The position numbers and the translations under genes were made by a program. The notes beneath the pieces are model-generated. The model was not told the origin of the DNA and made no database searches. It saw nothing but the letters and a program-made list of their open reading frames with translations. DNA of 64,000 nt from Sporosarcina sp. D27 (lineage in GTDB: Bacteria > Bacillota > Bacilli > Bacillales_A > Planococcaceae): the NCBI RefSeq assembly GCF_000586555.1, contig NZ_AZUC01000045.1, positions 1-64,000 on the forward strand. Direction: 5' to 3'. Positions 62,532 through 64,000 of the stretch are shown piece after piece; the stretch's first letter is position 1, and every line of letters starts with the position of its first letter.

Positions 62532-64000
62532 TTAAGACCCCTCTCGTATTGGAAAGTAAAGTGTAAATGTACTGCCCTCACCAGGTTTGCTATCGACTTC
62601 GATTTTTCCTTCATGCGCTTCCATAATCCCTTCGCAAATGGATAATCCTAAGCCCGTTCCACCTGACCGTCGTGTGGCAGTGACATCAACTTGGTAGAAC
62701 CGATTAAAGATTTTCTGCAAATGTTCTTTCGAAATACCAATTCCGTTGTCCGATACTGCGATCGTTAAGTATTCTTCCTTTTTTTCCAAAGTGATATCAA
62801 TCTTCTTTTGTGGATGGTCGTTATATCGTAATGCATTCGTAAAGAGATTCACCAGCACTTGCTGTACCCGAGTTTTGTCCGCATAGAAGAATAAGTAATC
62901 CTCAGCTTTGTTGTGGAACGTAAGTGTAGCCCCTTCTTTTAGCGTAATCGGTACAAGTTCTATAGACTTCTCAATAACATGGTCTGCTCGAACCATATTA
63001 CGCTCAATGTACATCGACCCCGATTCGATCTTTGAAATATCCATCCAATCATCGACTAAGTGTTGAATGCGCTCAATGTCTTCATGGACTCCCTCTAACA
63101 ATTCATACTGGAAATCAGGCTCCCATTCAACATCTTCTCGCAATAACGTTTCAACGCTTCCTCGAATGTTTGTAATGGGCGTCTTAAATTCATGAGACGT
63201 TAGCGAAATTAGGTTGTTTTTCAACGTGTCAATTTCTTCTTCTTTTGTTATATCGCGAATGAGCAACCCTTGCCCGATTTTTTTCTCATCTGATATGACC
63301 GAAAATTTATGGAGCATATAAAAATCAGCATTACCTGATTTCGTCTTGTATTCTAGCTTTAGTTCACTAGCTTCATTTTCAAAAAACGAAAGGAGATCTT
63401 CTGTGGAATTCTCAAACAGGACATTAATACGTTCAAAAACGTCGGATAAATGTACGAGCGGTCCATTCGTGCCATCTCCGTCAGTCACATTCAAAAAGAA
63501 TTCGTTCACATAATCGATCTGCTGATTATTATTGAGCAGCATAATACCTTCTGACATACTTTCAAGAACGGCATCTAGTTCCGCATGCTTATTCCGGTAT
63601 CGCTCAAAAAGTAACTTGTTCTGTAACATAATTGCAAGAGAACGTGAGAACGTTTGAAGAAATGCCTGTACTCTCGGTTCAATTGTCTGTCCATCAAGCA
63701 AATCGAAAATAAGATAGCCGCTTGGTAACCCATCCAGAACGATCGGTTCCATATGGTGATTAGCGCCTCGCACATTTTGTTCTAAATAACCCTGTAAACT
63801 TTTGTCTGCGTAAATTGCTTGGCTTGTTACGGCCAACTCTCGAAACCAGATGTGTACATTGAAAGGTACTGATTGTTCGATGTTTTGAAGGCATAATTGA
63901 ATGAAGTGCGGCAGATCCATTTTTGAAGACACCGGAGTAATCAATTGGTTTACTGCCTGTAACTCAGCATTACGCTGTTCTAAATTAGCAGTTCGCTCTT
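62532..64000 (-). CDS. Sensor histidine kinase (5' end outside the window)
   Basis: The reading frame stays open to the right edge. Before MITPVSSK it encodes ERTANLEQRNAELQAVNQ, a coiled-coil signalling helix, so the true N-terminus, probably with membrane helices, is missing. The visible 488 residues comprise a GAF-like region, a PAS domain (VLESMSEGIMLLNNNQQIDY), HisKA with phospho-His in SLTSHEFKTPITN, and HATPase motifs (NALRYND, VSDNGIGI, GGTGLGLSI). An annotation starting at TTG 63944 would be artificially short. It feeds the response regulator 3 bp downstream. Confidence 0.92.
   Translation of the reverse strand, partial: ERTANLEQRNAELQAVNQLITPVSSKMDLPHFIQLCLQNIEQSVPFNVHIWFRELAVTSQAIYADKSLQGYLEQNVRGANHHMEPIVLDGLPSGYLIFDLLDGQTIEPRVQAFLQTFSRSLAIMLQNKLLFERYRNKHAELDAVLESMSEGIMLLNNNQQIDYVNEFFLNVTDGDGTNGPLVHLSDVFERINVLFENSTEDLLSFFENEASELKLEYKTKSGNADFYMLHKFSVISDEKKIGQGLLIRDITKEEEIDTLKNNLISLTSHEFKTPITNIRGSVETLLREDVEWEPDFQYELLEGVHEDIERIQHLVDDWMDISKIESGSMYIERNMVRADHVIEKSIELVPITLKEGATLTFHNKAEDYLFFYADKTRVQQVLVNLFTNALRYNDHPQKKIDITLEKKEEYLTIAVSDNGIGISKEHLQKIFNRFYQVDVTATRRSGGTGLGLSICEGIMEAHEGKIEVDSKPGEGSTFTLYFPIREGS

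Overview
The window looks like chromosome from a low-to-moderate-GC Gram-positive of the order Bacillales, most likely the Planococcaceae (Sporosarcina-like). The signs are strong AGGAGG ribosome sites, many GTG and TTG starts, lipoproteins with LxAC lipoboxes, and families typical of this group (YusW, YheE/DUF5342, RocB, DppA, CYP152, YeiH, FetAB, KtrB). The genus is inferred from gene content only. There is no rRNA, tRNA, phage, transposase or CRISPR.

Layout. 1-2.8 kb: a dispersed repeat, a methyltransferase, CorA and a CBS protein. 2.9-7.4 kb: a UbiB-type kinase and an OpuC-type osmolyte importer whose permease and binding protein are fused and appear to start at an AUU codon. 7.5-13.9 kb: YeiH exporter with a divergent LysR regulator, a CYP152 peroxygenase, a DUF5342 protein, a GlcD-type flavoenzyme and a YusW lipoprotein. 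14-21.3 kb: a complete phosphotransferase system for N-acetylglucosamine (HPr, EI, IICBA, extra IIA) with nagA, a NagR-like regulator and a SIS-domain protein, but no nagB. 21.4-29.7 kb: RocB peptidase, pseudouridine kinase and glycosidase, then a permease / gamma-glutamyltransferase-like hydrolase / oxalate decarboxylase set that could form an oxamate-to-oxalate-to-formate route. 29.7-40.5 kb: an RND exporter, GMP reductase, a Yip1 protein, a hydrolase, FetAB, KtrB and a second CBS protein. 40.5-55.2 kb: two oligopeptide ABC transporters back to back; the second carries D-aminopeptidase DppA, a dipeptide epimerase and pyrrolidone-carboxylate peptidase, which suggests murein-peptide recycling. 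55.4-64 kb: a TM1410-like glycosidase, two MFS carriers, a P1 peptidase, an FhuF-like protein, and a two-component system whose kinase runs off the end of the window.

The least explained signal is a family of 20-bp repeats (consensus TTATGAKCAC plus ten variable bases) in three intergenic arrays of 9, 9 and 15 units at 11180-11350, 36037-36216 and 39398-39697. The register is exactly 20 bp with no indels, and one array cuts off the start of a gene-like reading frame. Other items of interest are the AUU start, a palindrome over the promoter of the HTH-kinase psuK, a near-parS site at 58046-58061, direct repeats upstream of the MFS gene next to the two-component system, a possible leaderless fhuF-like mRNA, and two copies of a dispersed inverted-repeat element.
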